Shown here: positions 1-9,479 of the stretch, piece after piece | Layout of the letters: every line of letters starts with the position of its first letter | How positions within the stretch are numbered: the stretch's first letter is position 1 | DNA from: CAVWUA01 sp963758025 | GTDB lineage: Bacteria > Planctomycetota > Planctomycetia > Isosphaerales > Isosphaeraceae | Direction of reading: 5' to 3' | Length of the DNA stretch: 64,000 nucleotides | NCBI GenBank assembly: GCA_963758025.1 | Contig: CAVWUA010000005.1 | Location: 62,001-126,000, forward strand | Position numbers and translations under genes: made by a program | The notes under the pieces: generated by a model | What the model was told of the DNA's origin: nothing | Database searches by the model: none | The model's input: the letters and a program-made list of their open reading frames with translations, nothing else

Positions 1-1193
1 TCCGTATCCAGCCGATAGAGCGCTTTCTGCGGCCTCGGGTCGAGCGGGTTGCGGGAAATGGCAATCCTGTACCAACACCTGGCTTCGGGGATACGCCCAC
101 AAGCCCTGCACGCTTCCCCGATCTTCAACGGCAAATCCGGGTCGGTCTTCCCTTCGGAGTTGGCCGCTTGCTGAATCAAGGTGCCGAGAAGATCCAGGTT
201 GCGGGCTGCCTCGACGAACCGCTCCGCCTCCCCCGTCTTGCCGAGGAGCCGGAGCGCCTGCGCGAGACCAAAAAGGGTATCTCGATGTCGTGGGTCGTTT
301 TCATAGGCGGCTCTGTAGTGCTTCTCGGCGGTCTCCGGGTCGTGCCGGATCAGAGCGAGACGGCCCCTCAGACGGTTTAAATCGGTATGATCGGCAGGCC
401 CCTGCGCGAGCCATTTCTGCGCAAGCCCTACATCACCGCGATCGATCGCCAGCCGCGCTTGCGCGGCGAGGGCGTCGGGGTCGTCCTTGGAGAAATATTC
501 CAGTACCGATTCCGCCTTCTGGTACTGACCGATTTGCATGTAGGCGTCGGCCAGCGCGAGTCGAGACCAGCGATCGTCCGGGTCGGCCTTGAGAAATCTC
601 TCCATATCCACGGCCAGCTCCGTGGAATCCCAGATTGATCCTCGGGGTAGGCACCAGAGAAAAAGATCCTCGAAGGTCAGCGGCATGAGCCGAGCCAGCA
701 CCTGGAATTGCTCATCTAGCTCTTTGCGTCGCGACTGCATGCCGTAGATGTAAATCAATTCTCGGTGCGCTTGCACCAGTTTCGGGTCGAGACGGACCGC
801 CTTGAGCAAGAACGTTTCGGCGTCACTCAGGCGAGAGTCCCGCAATGCAAGCTGACCGGTGAGGAGTCTCGCCTGCGGTCCCAGCGGGTCGTCGTCCGGT
901 ATTCGGGCCAGGGCCTTCAGTGCCTCTTTGGGACGCTCCTTCGCCATCGCCAACTGAGCGCGGAGCAGCCAGTCTTGCGAGGTCGGCTCGCGAAGTCGGG
1001 CCAGTTGTTCGATGGCTTCCGCGGCCTGGTCCCAGCGACCGGCCAGGAAGTCCGCCTCGGCGCGCTTCCAGACCACATCCGGATCGGCTGGAGCTGACTT
1101 CCAGAACGACAGCGCGACGGCCCCGCCAATCGCTAGCACGGCGAGCGGCGGAATGACCCACAAGAACGAGAGACGACCGGCACGGGCGGACAT
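1..1193 (-). CDS. TPR-repeat protein, C-terminus cut by window edge
   Basis: Reads from an ATG at 1193 to the window edge with no stop, so about 397 codons are present and the C-terminus is missing. One hydrophobic stretch near residues 8-28 (FLWVIPPLAVLAIGG) looks like a signal anchor. The rest is a helical solenoid with TPR-type repeats such as ADFLAGRWDQAAEAI and AEKHYRAAYENDPRH. TPR proteins are protein-binding scaffolds; no enzymatic motif is visible. The ATG lies 3 bases after the stop of the upstream CRTAC1-family gene, so the two are probably co-translated. In planctomycetes a CRTAC1 protein followed by a membrane TPR protein is a recurrent pair. The specific function is unknown. Confidence 0.85.
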   Translation of the reverse strand, partial: MSARAGRLSFLWVIPPLAVLAIGGAVALSFWKSAPADPDVVWKRAEADFLAGRWDQAAEAIEQLARLREPTSQDWLLRAQLAMAKERPKEALKALARIPDDDPLGPQARLLTGQLALRDSRLSDAETFLLKAVRLDPKLVQAHRELIYIYGMQSRRKELDEQFQVLARLMPLTFEDLFLWCLPRGSIWDSTELAVDMERFLKADPDDRWSRLALADAYMQIGQYQKAESVLEYFSKDDPDALAAQARLAIDRGDVGLAQKWLAQGPADHTDLNRLRGRLALIRHDPETAEKHYRAAYENDPRHRDTLFGLAQALRLLGKTGEAERFVEAARNLDLLGTLIQQAANSEGKTDPDLPLKIGEACRACGRIPEARCWYRIAISRNPLDPRPQKALYRLDT

Positions 1194-1196
1194 TCC

Positions 1197-3062
1197 TCAA
1201 GACCCCTCAACAGCAGCGTCGGGCTCGACGATCTCCAGCGTCTGATCGATGGCCACATGCTCACGAGAGGTTTCGGTGCCGCTGGGCCAATGAATCGTCA
1301 ACCGGGGAATCTCCGAGACGTCTCCAAGACCGATCAGGAGGCGGGGGTCGTGAGCGGATTCCATGCTCATTCCCCCCTTGCGCTGGCGCAGGATCGTACG
1401 ATCACTCAGTTGAACCTCCACACGTGCCCCGATCGCATCGCGATTACTGCGCGTTCCGACGAGCTTCAGGCGAATCCAGTGATGATCGGTTGGCGTCTCG
1501 TTGAGGAGAATCGCGGGCGGGGCATCCTTGTGGTTGATGACGATATCGAGCCGGCCATTGTCGTCGAGGTCGCCGAAGGCGGCCCCCCGGCCCACATGAG
1601 CGCTGCTCATGTAGGGGCCCGCATCCCTCGTGGCGAGTTTCATGCGACGACCTCCGTCGGGAATTCCCCCCGCGGCCACGTTATGGTAGAGCAAGGGCGG
1701 CTCGGCATAAGGGACCGTCTCGCGGTTATTATCCACATGACCGTTGGTCACGAACAAATCGGGCCAGCCGTCGTTGTCGAAGTCGCCCAGCATGCACCCC
1801 CAGCCGACAAGATTCATGCTATTGGCGGCCAGACCAAAGTAGGGGGTCTGGTCGAAGAAGGCGCCATTGCCGAGGTTCTGGTAAAGGGTATTGTATTCAC
1901 CGGAGAAGTTCGTCACGAACAGGTCAGGCAGACCGTCGCCATCGACGTCCTCGGCATCAACCCCCATCCCGGACTGGGCCTGACCGTCGTCGTCGTAGGC
2001 CGCGCCCGACTCCTCGGTGGCATCGTGAAAGGTGCCGTCGCCGTTGTTCAGGAAGAGATAATTGGGGGTCATGTCATTGGCGACGTAGATGTCGATCAAC
2101 CCGTCTTGATTCAGGTCGGCCGTCACGACGCCGAACCCATGGCCGTCATCGCGGCCGATCCCGACCTCCTTCGTGACGTCGGTGAACGTGTTATTCCCAT
2201 CGTTCCGGTAGAAGAAATCCGGCCCCGTTCGAACCTCCCTCGGCGAGCAGTAAAGCCGGTAGTTCCTTGAGGGATCGCCGCAGAAATGATTGTCCTTGGG
2301 GTACGACCATTCGCCGTAATTGGCGATGTAGAGATCGAGATCTCCGTCGTTGTCGTGATCGAGAAACGCCCCTCCGGAGGACCAGCCGGGGCGTTGGATT
2401 CCGGCGACCTTGCTGATATCCGAAAACGTCCCGTCGCCGTTGTTGCGATAAAAGACGTTCGGTCCATAGTTGCAGAGCACGAGGTCCTGATCCCCGTCGT
2501 TGTCGGTGTCCCCGACAACAACGCCGTGGCAGAACCCCCGGAAGCCGACCCCCGCCGATTCCGTCACATCGGCGAACTTGCCATCCCCCAGATTCTTGTA
2601 GAGTCGGTTCGGCGGTCCCTCTGGTGAGCCAGGCGGAATCAACTTGCACGTGGCGAAGTACAGATCCATGCGGCCGTCGCCATCGTAGTCAAAGATCGCT
2701 ACGCCCGAACCGTTGGCCGTGGGGAAATGCTTTTCCTCATTCATCCCGGAAAAATGGACAAAATCGACTCCAGACTCCGCCGTGATCTCCCGGAAGCGGA
2801 ACGGGCTAGGTTCCTGCGACTCGATGGACGGGGCCGCCTCCGGATGATAATTGGCCAGACGATCACCGACCAGACCGGCCGGCTTCGGGGCCAACCGCTC
2901 GGGACTGACCGTGTCGAGTGGCTTTGATGATCCGACGGCTTCGTTTTGCGCATTCACCTGGTCCACGGCGGGAGCTTCACCACAGCCGGACAGCGTGGAA
3001 CCGATTCCGAGAAGGGCGATCCCCCCAACAATTCGTCGGAAACTCTTGAGCCCGTACCACAT
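1197..3062 (-). CDS. CRTAC1/ASPIC-UnbV family lipoprotein with FG-GAP (VCBS) repeats
   Basis: About 621 residues. I place the start at 3062 because translation there gives a lipoprotein signal peptide (MWYGLKSFRRIVGG... ending in the lipobox LSGC); the longer ORF to 3188 would bury it. Many calcium-binding-like DxDxDG repeats follow (FDYDGDGRMDLY, GDTDNDGDQDLV, ADLNQDGLIDIYV), the FG-GAP/VCBS beta-propeller signature. The last 100 or so residues resemble the ASPIC/UnbV domain (NRDAIGARVEV, then HWPSGTETSRE). Such proteins are extracytoplasmic and probably bind ligands or partner proteins; a catalytic role is not established. It leads the operon with the TPR gene 3 bases downstream. Confidence 0.9.
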   Translation of the reverse strand: MWYGLKSFRRIVGGIALLGIGSTLSGCGEAPAVDQVNAQNEAVGSSKPLDTVSPERLAPKPAGLVGDRLANYHPEAAPSIESQEPSPFRFREITAESGVDFVHFSGMNEEKHFPTANGSGVAIFDYDGDGRMDLYFATCKLIPPGSPEGPPNRLYKNLGDGKFADVTESAGVGFRGFCHGVVVGDTDNDGDQDLVLCNYGPNVFYRNNGDGTFSDISKVAGIQRPGWSSGGAFLDHDNDGDLDLYIANYGEWSYPKDNHFCGDPSRNYRLYCSPREVRTGPDFFYRNDGNNTFTDVTKEVGIGRDDGHGFGVVTADLNQDGLIDIYVANDMTPNYLFLNNGDGTFHDATEESGAAYDDDGQAQSGMGVDAEDVDGDGLPDLFVTNFSGEYNTLYQNLGNGAFFDQTPYFGLAANSMNLVGWGCMLGDFDNDGWPDLFVTNGHVDNNRETVPYAEPPLLYHNVAAGGIPDGGRRMKLATRDAGPYMSSAHVGRGAAFGDLDDNGRLDIVINHKDAPPAILLNETPTDHHWIRLKLVGTRSNRDAIGARVEVQLSDRTILRQRKGGMSMESAHDPRLLIGLGDVSEIPRLTIHWPSGTETSREHVAIDQTLEIVEPDAAVEGS

Positions 3063-3419
3063 GAAGCATGCCCCACGATCAACGCGTCGTTCCTTCAACC
3101 ACCACACCTGGTGATCTTCCAGGCTCCGACCGCGTTCCCATTGTAACATGGCCGACCGGGGATTGTCCCGGTGTCGAACCGGGCGCATCGATCACCTCTC
3201 TTCTCCTGTTCGTGCCACCGGGAAAAAACGTTCGAAGACCCCAACCGTTCTTCTAGGCATGGGGTATCATCTTTCGGACAATATCCAGATCAAGGCGAGT
3301 CGCCTGCCGCGCCGATGGCATTCGAAACAGCGAGCGGAGGGATTTCGTCCAAGATCAGCGTTCCCGCGGCGAACTACCAGAGTGCGGACGGACCGAGTGC
3401 AACGGGGAGGGTGGCGATC
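3063..3419. other. Intergenic region between divergent genes
   Basis: About 357 bases between the CRTAC1-family start (minus) and the CvpA-like start (plus). It must hold the promoters of both genes. I see no convincing -35/-10 pair, no RNA gene and no conserved small ORF. ORFs that cross it are extensions of the flanking frames. Confidence 0.5.
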
Positions 3420-4192
3420 ATGGGTCTGGACATCGCCCTGGGTGTCCTGGTGTTTCTGGGAGCGCTCCGTGGTTGGTTCCGCGGGTTCGTCCTTCAGGCG
3501 GTCCAGCTCGGAGCCCTCACCGGCTGCGTCTATCTGGCCGATCCGGTGAGCGATCTCGGCGCCCGTATGGCCGAGAATACTTTCCCAAGATTCAGCCGGA
3601 GATGTTCGACAGGCTGCTCTGGTGGAGTTCAGCCGTCCTCGCCTACATTGTCACGGCGGGTCTGGCGACTCTGTTGGTTCGTCTCTACCGGAAAAAGACG
3701 TATGTCGAGGGAGAGCCGTACCGTAGCGACCGGGGAGCGGGATTTCTTCTCGGCGGCGTGAAGGCCTTCGTCATCGCCTCCTTCCTGGTGGCAGCCATTC
3801 TGAAATACGCGCCCACGGACCTGAAGGTCGGGGGGGGATGGGTCGAGGAGCAATTCCAGACCTCCCGGACCCTGGTCTGGGCAAAGCGCTATCGCCCCGC
3901 CGACCAGATCTGGAACGCACCACCCGTGCAAGCATTCATCCAGAGAATTCGGAGCCGTGGCCTGGGAAATCCGGAGCCGACGGAATCCGAAACGCCATCT
4001 TCGGTGGCCGGACCGGAGTCGAAGGCCGAGCCTGACAAGAAACCCCTCCGCACGGCAAGCCGTCCCAGGGCGCTGCAAGTGCCTCGGCCCTTTCCTGTTG
4101 CGCCCGAGAGACGGCTCGATCCCAAGGCCCCCAGTTTTCTGCGGGACATCGAGCGAGAGATGCGACGTGAGGGAATCCCGTTGACGGATTGA
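3420..4192 (+). CDS. CvpA family membrane protein (frameshifted in this sequence)
   Basis: An ATG at 3420 follows a good ribosome site (GGGGAGG at 3404-3410). The N-terminus, MGLDIALGVLVFLGALRGWF, is the typical first helix of CvpA/colicin V production family proteins, with further membrane segments around RLLWWSSAVLAYIVTAG and VKAFVIASFLVAAI. A proline/serine-rich tail follows residue 180. The reading frame changes near 3572-3580 (the span is 773 nt, not a multiple of three), and both halves belong to the same fold, so a single-base error is likely. The family is inner-membrane and poorly understood. The gene lies just upstream of a polytopic membrane protein on the same strand. Confidence 0.75.
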
Positions 4193-4253
4193 TCGGTGCC
4201 AGGCAAACTCCTCCGATGCCCGACGGAACGGGCTCACGGGAGTTTTGTCAAGA

Positions 4254-6248
4254 ATGACCGATCCGCCTCAGAATCGCCGAGATTTTCCCCGCTGGGGACT
4301 GATCCTTCTCCTGTTCGGTCTGTATCTCACGTTCGAGGGTTATCAGAGCCTGAACGGTGACCAGGCGTACCGGCTCCCCTTGCTGCTCGATCGACAGGGA
4401 GTGGCATTTTACGAGCACGACCCGTTCGTGCGGTCCTTCGACACATTCAACCCGCACCGAGGGTACCTCACCCTGCTCGACCTGGTGAGCCGGCCGCTGG
4501 GGCTTTCCGCGTGTCTGTTCGGACTGTTTGCCCTGACCTTCGGCCTGACGTGCCTGGGGCTGGAACGCCTGACGAGAGCCACCTGGCCGAAGGCTGGTCC
4601 ACTGGTCGGCTGGGCGTGCGTCGGGATGGTCCTGCTCACCAAGAGCGGGAACATCGGTACAAACCACCTGTTCGAACCGCTCCTGCTGGACCGTCTGATG
4701 GCCCTGGCCCTCGGCTGGAATGCCCTGGCGCTGGCGGTCGAGCGACCGTCGCGAGGTCTCTGGGTTGGTCCACTTCTGATCGTCCCCGCGTGCTGGATTC
4801 ATCCCTCCCTGGGCCTGCAACTGGCGGGATTGCTCGGAGTGACCTGGTTAATCTGGGGGTTTTGGCCACGAACGTCAGAAGTTAGGATTGGGCAGAGTTT
4901 ACGGGCAATAGTTTTGCTGGGCATTGCCTGCTCGCCGAGCCTCTGGATGTCGGCCACACAGGGGGATTCTTTATTTAAAGGGTTATCACCAGAAGACTTC
5001 CGACTTCTCACGGCCTACGTGCAAAGTCCGCAGCACATGGTCCCGCACCTCTGGCGCATGCCGCAATGGCTCGCCTGGGGTTGCTTCCCTGTACTGGCGT
5101 TTCTGACGCTCAGAGGTTGGGGACTGCCAGATCGCGTCGAGAAAAGCACCTGCTTGCCGCCGGCTCGGCTTCGCCTGTGGATGCTCTATGCGGTCAACTT
5201 GCTGGGACTCGCGATCGCCTGGGTTGCCATCGAACCACTTGAGAATCTTCATGCCACACTCTTCCAACCATTCCGTATGGCGACTCTCGCCCGGGGCCTG
5301 GCACTGGTCCTCTTGTCGGAACGGGTCGTGGCACTCTGGAGCCGGGGAGGATGGGCCGATCAAGCGCGCGTGGTGCTTCTGGCGGCGGGCCTGACCGGCG
5401 ACTGGTCGCTGGTCGTCGTGACGATCGTCGAGCTGGCCATCACCCTCTCGGGATGGGCGGGCGAACGCGCTGCCCAATGCGCGGGCGTCCTGACGACCGG
5501 GGCCGGACTCATCTTCCTCTCAAGGCACGATCCGCAGTCAGGCCACCTTGCCCTGTGCGGTGGCCTGGTCGTATGGAGTCTGGTCCGTCTGTTCCTCCGA
5601 AAGAGGGCGGTCGATTGGAATCGGCAACGATTTTACAGGATTCTCGCGTATAGTTGGGCCGTCCCCCTCCTCGCGTGGATTGTCCCAATCCTGCCCTGGT
5701 CGAAGACGAACCCTGGGCGGTTCGAGGAGACTTTCCTTGTAAAGCACTGCCGTTTTGTGCCGGTGCCTGTGGATGATGTGGAGCGATTGTCGGTCTGGTG
5801 CCGGAAAAACACCCCTCCCTCGGCGCGTTTCATCGGCCCTCCCGGACCCAAAACGTTCCGGCTTTGGTCCCGACGCACGCTTGCTTTCAATCGGTCGGGG
5901 GTCCCCTACCATGCGGAGGGATTGGGCGACTGGGCCGAACGATTCCGACAGCACGTGGCGTTCGAAGGATCAACGGCAGACTTCGCGAGAGCGTACTTGA
6001 AGGATCACCGGGCGCTGGAACAACGATACGATGCCTTGAGCGCACCGCAACTCGCGTCCCTGGCAAGCCAGCAAGGCGCGAGTCATGTCATCGCCCTCCG
6101 ACCTTCGCCCGAGAACCAGTTCGACGCGGCGAACGGCCCCCTGGAACTACTCCACGTCGAGGGCCGTTATGCCGTGTATCGCGTACGAAACCGGATCGAT
6201 CCCGATCAAGCCCGGATGGCGGCCGGCGCATCGGCCGGAACCGGGTAA
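4254..6248 (+). CDS. Polytopic membrane protein, DUF6798-like
   Basis: About 664 residues. ATG 4254 is preferred over the upstream TTG at 4245 because GGGAG at 4238-4242 is spaced correctly for it. Roughly ten to twelve hydrophobic segments run from residue 15 to about 490 (for example LILLLFGLYLTFEGYQ and LLALVLLSERVVALW-like stretches). A soluble tail follows (VDDVERLSVWCRKNTPPSA, then FIGPPG and LWSRRTLAFNRSGVPY). This layout resembles planctomycete proteins of the DUF6798 type, whose tail recalls glycosyltransferase-C-like membrane proteins, but no reaction is known. The gene ends convergently over the last 43 bases of glyA. Confidence 0.75.
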   Translation: MTDPPQNRRDFPRWGLILLLFGLYLTFEGYQSLNGDQAYRLPLLLDRQGVAFYEHDPFVRSFDTFNPHRGYLTLLDLVSRPLGLSACLFGLFALTFGLTCLGLERLTRATWPKAGPLVGWACVGMVLLTKSGNIGTNHLFEPLLLDRLMALALGWNALALAVERPSRGLWVGPLLIVPACWIHPSLGLQLAGLLGVTWLIWGFWPRTSEVRIGQSLRAIVLLGIACSPSLWMSATQGDSLFKGLSPEDFRLLTAYVQSPQHMVPHLWRMPQWLAWGCFPVLAFLTLRGWGLPDRVEKSTCLPPARLRLWMLYAVNLLGLAIAWVAIEPLENLHATLFQPFRMATLARGLALVLLSERVVALWSRGGWADQARVVLLAAGLTGDWSLVVVTIVELAITLSGWAGERAAQCAGVLTTGAGLIFLSRHDPQSGHLALCGGLVVWSLVRLFLRKRAVDWNRQRFYRILAYSWAVPLLAWIVPILPWSKTNPGRFEETFLVKHCRFVPVPVDDVERLSVWCRKNTPPSARFIGPPGPKTFRLWSRRTLAFNRSGVPYHAEGLGDWAERFRQHVAFEGSTADFARAYLKDHRALEQRYDALSAPQLASLASQQGASHVIALRPSPENQFDAANGPLELLHVEGRYAVYRVRNRIDPDQARMAAGASAGTG

Positions 6249-7465
6249 TCCTTGACGAACTCCTGGATCTCCCCCCTCACCTGCTCGGCCAGGGTTTCGT
6301 TCTCGGCGTCGGCCAGAACTCGGTTGATCCATTGAGCGACCTGCTTGATCGCATCTTCACGCATCCCCCGCGTCGTCAGGGCGGGCGTGCCCATGCGGAT
6401 TCCGCTGGGGTCGAGTGGTTTTCGCTTGTCGAACGGGATCAGGTTCTTGTTCACGGTGATTCCCGCCCGTCCCAGCGCGTTTTCGGCGATCTTGCCGGTC
6501 AGGCCCCTGGACGTCATGTCGATGAGGATCAGGTGGTTGTCCGTGCCTCCCGAGACGAGGCGGAACCCCGCCCCGGTCAATTCGTCGGCGAGCGTCTTCG
6601 CGTTACGGATCACCTGAGCACCGTACGCCTTGAAGTCGTCCCGAAGCGCCTCACCGAAACAGACCGCCTTGCCCGCGATAACGTGCTCCAACGGACCCCC
6701 TTGGAGTCCGGGGAAGACCGCGGAATCGAGCTTTTTCGCCCGGTCGGACTTGCACAGCACGACCCCTCCGCGTGGTCCTCGCAAGGTTTTATGCGTGGTC
6801 GTGGTGACAAAATCGGCCAGCGGCACGGGGTTCGGATGATGGCCGCCAGCCACCAGGCCCGCGATGTGGGCCATGTCCACGAAGAAAATCGCCCCGACCT
6901 CCTTCGCGATCTCGGCGAATCGGTTGAAGTCGATGATCCGAGGATACGCGCTGGCGCCGGCCAGGATAAGCTTCGGCTTGTGCTCTCGGGCGAGCCGGGC
7001 GACGCCGTCGTAATCGATCTGCTCGGTCCTGGGATCGAGGCCGTAGCCGATCGTGTTGTACCAGCGACCGGAGAAGTTCAGCTTCATCCCGTGGGTCAGG
7101 TGCCCCCCCTGGGCCAGGTCCATCGCCAGGACGGTGTCGCCGATCTCCAGCGCCGCGTAATAGACGGCCTGGTTGGCCGTTGCGCCCGAGTGAGGCTGGA
7201 CGTTCGCATGCTCGGCGCCAAAGAGTTGCTTGACGCGATCGATCGCCAGCCGCTCGATCGAATCGACATGCTGGCAGCCGCCATAGTAACGGCGACCGGG
7301 CAGCCCTTCAGCGTACTTGTTCGTCAGGACGGACCCGACCGCTTCCATGATGGCCGCGCTGGTGTAGTTCTCCGAGGCGATAAGTTCCAGTTCATCACGT
7401 TGCCGGTGCTCCTCGGCAACGATCGCCTCGTAAACCGCACGGTCCTTGTCTTCCAGAATCCCCAT
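6206..7465 (-). CDS. glyA: Serine hydroxymethyltransferase
   Basis: 419 residues. It interconverts serine and glycine with tetrahydrofolate, supplying one-carbon units in the cytoplasm. Hallmarks are the N-terminal ELIASENYTSAAIMEAVGS, the GLPGRRYYGGCQHVD substrate/folate region and the PLP-lysine segment TTTTHKTLRGPRGG. The start at 7465 (MGILEDKDRAVYEAI) is chosen over upstream in-frame Met codons because AGGAG sits 6-7 bases ahead of it. The gene begins 35 bases after the stop of a small uncharacterised gene on the same strand and overlaps the convergent membrane-protein gene at its 3' end. Length is normal for the family. Confidence 0.97.
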   Translation of the reverse strand: MGILEDKDRAVYEAIVAEEHRQRDELELIASENYTSAAIMEAVGSVLTNKYAEGLPGRRYYGGCQHVDSIERLAIDRVKQLFGAEHANVQPHSGATANQAVYYAALEIGDTVLAMDLAQGGHLTHGMKLNFSGRWYNTIGYGLDPRTEQIDYDGVARLAREHKPKLILAGASAYPRIIDFNRFAEIAKEVGAIFFVDMAHIAGLVAGGHHPNPVPLADFVTTTTHKTLRGPRGGVVLCKSDRAKKLDSAVFPGLQGGPLEHVIAGKAVCFGEALRDDFKAYGAQVIRNAKTLADELTGAGFRLVSGGTDNHLILIDMTSRGLTGKIAENALGRAGITVNKNLIPFDKRKPLDPSGIRMGTPALTTRGMREDAIKQVAQWINRVLADAENETLAEQVRGEIQEFVKDYPVPADAPAAIRA

Positions 7466-7500
7466 CGGACATCTCCTGTCGAAGGCCATCGCGGCCCCCT

Positions 7501-8115
7501 TCACGACTCGGTCATCCACCGCCAATGGTAGATGCAACGCTGGGTATGATTTGCCGGATCGACCCGGGCCTGGACCTGAGCTTGCGCCCCTCGCCGACCG
7601 GCCTCGGCCAGGGCCACCCGCGCCGGACTCGTTGCCTCAAGAGCCAGGCGACCACTCGGTAGGTTTGCGATTTTCCAGAGCATGTGGTTCGTGTCGGCGT
7701 CGAGAAGGTCGCTTCCGACCGCTTCGATCACGTAGGTAGACGCCAGAGACTCAACCGTCGCCCGGCAGCGGACCGCCAGATCCACCTCGACGCTCACCTC
7801 GTTCGGCATCTCCCGAACACTGAACACGGCCGAGAAATGATGAGGGCCGGCGCGTCCCACGAGCAACGCCTGAGCCTCGGGCTCGGGATCGCCCCCTTGA
7901 AAGTGCAACTCCTGAAACACCGGGCTGACAACCCGCGCGGGGTCGTCGCGATCGGGGTCGCTCTCAAACGAGTGGGCGAGGGCAACACGTTCCGACGGCT
8001 CGGCACCGATCTCCAGGACATGACGCCAGCGATCGCCCGTCCATCGGAACGCCAGCCGGAAGACTCCAGCGACGATCGCCTGTTCCTCGTCCTGATGGTC
8101 GAATCGGGGCATCAT
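7501..8115 (-). CDS. Uncharacterised protein upstream of glyA
   Basis: About 204 residues; starts at 8115 or 8112 (MMPRFDHQDEEQ). The longer ORF to 8199 is rejected because it would read through the prfB terminator. There is no signal peptide or membrane segment. The middle region, SAVFSVREMPNEVSVEVDLAVRCRA in part, looks like beta strands. The C-terminus is basic and aromatic (HTQRCIYHWRWMTES). I recognise no family. It shares an operon arrangement with glyA 35 bases downstream, which hints at but does not prove a functional link. Confidence 0.7.
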   Translation of the reverse strand: MMPRFDHQDEEQAIVAGVFRLAFRWTGDRWRHVLEIGAEPSERVALAHSFESDPDRDDPARVVSPVFQELHFQGGDPEPEAQALLVGRAGPHHFSAVFSVREMPNEVSVEVDLAVRCRATVESLASTYVIEAVGSDLLDADTNHMLWKIANLPSGRLALEATSPARVALAEAGRRGAQAQVQARVDPANHTQRCIYHWRWMTES

Positions 8116-8140
8116 CCGCGGCGCTCGTCCGCTCCTCTTG

Positions 8141-8188
8141 TTGAAAAATGAAAAACCTTGCCGGACACGGATCATGCGCCCGGCAAGG
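8141..8188 (-). terminator. Rho-independent terminator of prfB
   Basis: On the minus strand, a perfect 9-bp stem (CCTTGCCGG at 8156-8164 pairing with CCGGCAAGG at 8180-8188) with a 15-nt loop is followed by a T-rich run (TTTTTCATTTTT). It lies 37 bases past the prfB stop and separates prfB from the next gene. Confidence 0.85.
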
Positions 8189-8224
8189 TGAGAGAGCATC
8201 CTTCAGGATCGATCAAACCCTCGT

Positions 8225-9344
8225 TTACGCGGGCTTGGCCTCCCCCTTCTCCAACTTCATGCGAAGGAAAGCGTCGATAAAACCGTCGATATCACCATCA
8301 AGGACCGACCGCGGGTTGCCCACATCGAAGTTGGTCCGCAGGTCCTTGACGAGCTGATAGGGGGCCAGAACGTACGAGCGAATCTGACTGCCGAAGCTGA
8401 TCTCGCCCTTTTCGTCGTAGGCCTTGGCGTACTCGGCTTCGCGCTTCAACTCTTCCATGCGGATGAGCTTGGCCTTGAGCAATTGCAGAGCCAGAGAGTC
8501 GTTCTTGTGCTGCGAGCGCTCACTGCGCGACTCCGCCACGACCCCCGTGGGAACGTGGCGATAGCGGACGCCCGACTCGGTCTTGTTCTGGTGCTGACCT
8601 CCCGGGCCACCGCAACGGAAGACCTCACGCTCCAGTTCGTCGTCGCGTAGTTCGATATCAATCGTGTCGTCGATCTCGGGCAACACGTCCACCGAGGCGA
8701 AGGACGTCTGCCGGCGACCGGCGGCGTCGAACGGGCTGATCCGCACCAGACGATGCACTCCGGCCTCGCAGCGGAGATAGCCGTAGGCATATTCGCCGAT
8801 AATGTGGATTGTGGCCGTCTGGATGCCCGCGGCGCCGCCTTCTTCACGATCGACGATCTCGACCTTGTAGCGATGCTTCTCCGCCCACATCAAATACATG
8901 CGCAGGAGCATCTCGGCCCAGTCGCACGCCTCGGTGCCGCCGGCTCCGGCGTGGACCGTCAAGTAGGCGTTGCGGTGGTCGTTCTGCCCACTGAGCATCG
9001 AGCGCAGCTCGAATTCCTGGAAGTCGGCCCGAGCCCGCTTCGTCGCCTCGCGGATCTCCTCGTCAAACGAGTCGTCCTCGGTCTCGTCGGCCAGGTCCAT
9101 CATCGCCTGGAGGTCGTCCGCCTGAGAACCGAGCGCGTTGAAGGGGTCGAGAACCGACTTCAACGTCTTCATTTCCTGGATGACCTGCTGGGCCTGGTCC
9201 TGATCGTTCCAGAAATCGGGGCGGGCCATCTCCTCGTTCAACTCGTCGTACCGTGCTTGCTTGTCGCCCAAGTCAAAGAGAGTCTCGGAGTTGAACGATC
9301 TGGTCGATGACGCTTCGGGCGTCGCGCTTCAGCTCCAATTCCAT
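8225..9344 (-). CDS. prfB: Peptide chain release factor 2, with programmed +1 frameshift
   Basis: About 372 residues. It recognises UAA/UGA and triggers peptide release on the ribosome. Visible signatures are the RF2 anticodon tripeptide SPF (VRISPFDAAGRRQTSF) and the catalytic GGQ loop (CGGPGGQHQNKTESGVR). The true start is the ATG at 9344 (MELELKRDARSVIDQIVQLR). After codon 23, CTT, the frame hits an in-frame TGA at 9275-9273, and the long frame resumes with GAC TTG GGC. This CTT-TGA-C slip site is the classic autoregulatory recoding site of prfB. The span of 1,120 nt is 3n+1, as expected. A terminator follows the gene. Confidence 0.96.
9272..9278 (-). promoter_or_regulatory. prfB: prfB programmed +1 frameshift site (CTTTGAC)
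   Basis: CTT (Leu23) at 9278-9276, TGA at 9275-9273 and C at 9272. Slow decoding of UGA when RF2 is scarce allows a +1 slip to GAC. The preceding bases read CGAGACTCT, so the internal Shine-Dalgarno-like AGGGGG that stimulates slipping in enteric bacteria is weak or absent here. Confidence 0.93.
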
Positions 9345-9479
9345 CGCGGTTCAATCCTTCCGGTCAGACCGGACTGTGACTCTCAAAACGGGCCTCGCCG
9401 CGCCAACCCCGGCGCGGCACAATGATTGTACGACGAAACGGGCCGGAAGGACCAGACGAACCCCTCGACAACCCGCGTG

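Noticed and set aside
1257..2270. Long plus-strand ORF opposite the CRTAC1-family gene
   Set aside because: It is the antisense frame of a repeat-rich gene in high-GC DNA.
5798..7531. 577-residue plus-strand ORF opposite glyA
   Set aside because: Antisense shadow of glyA; the minus strand has all serine hydroxymethyltransferase motifs.
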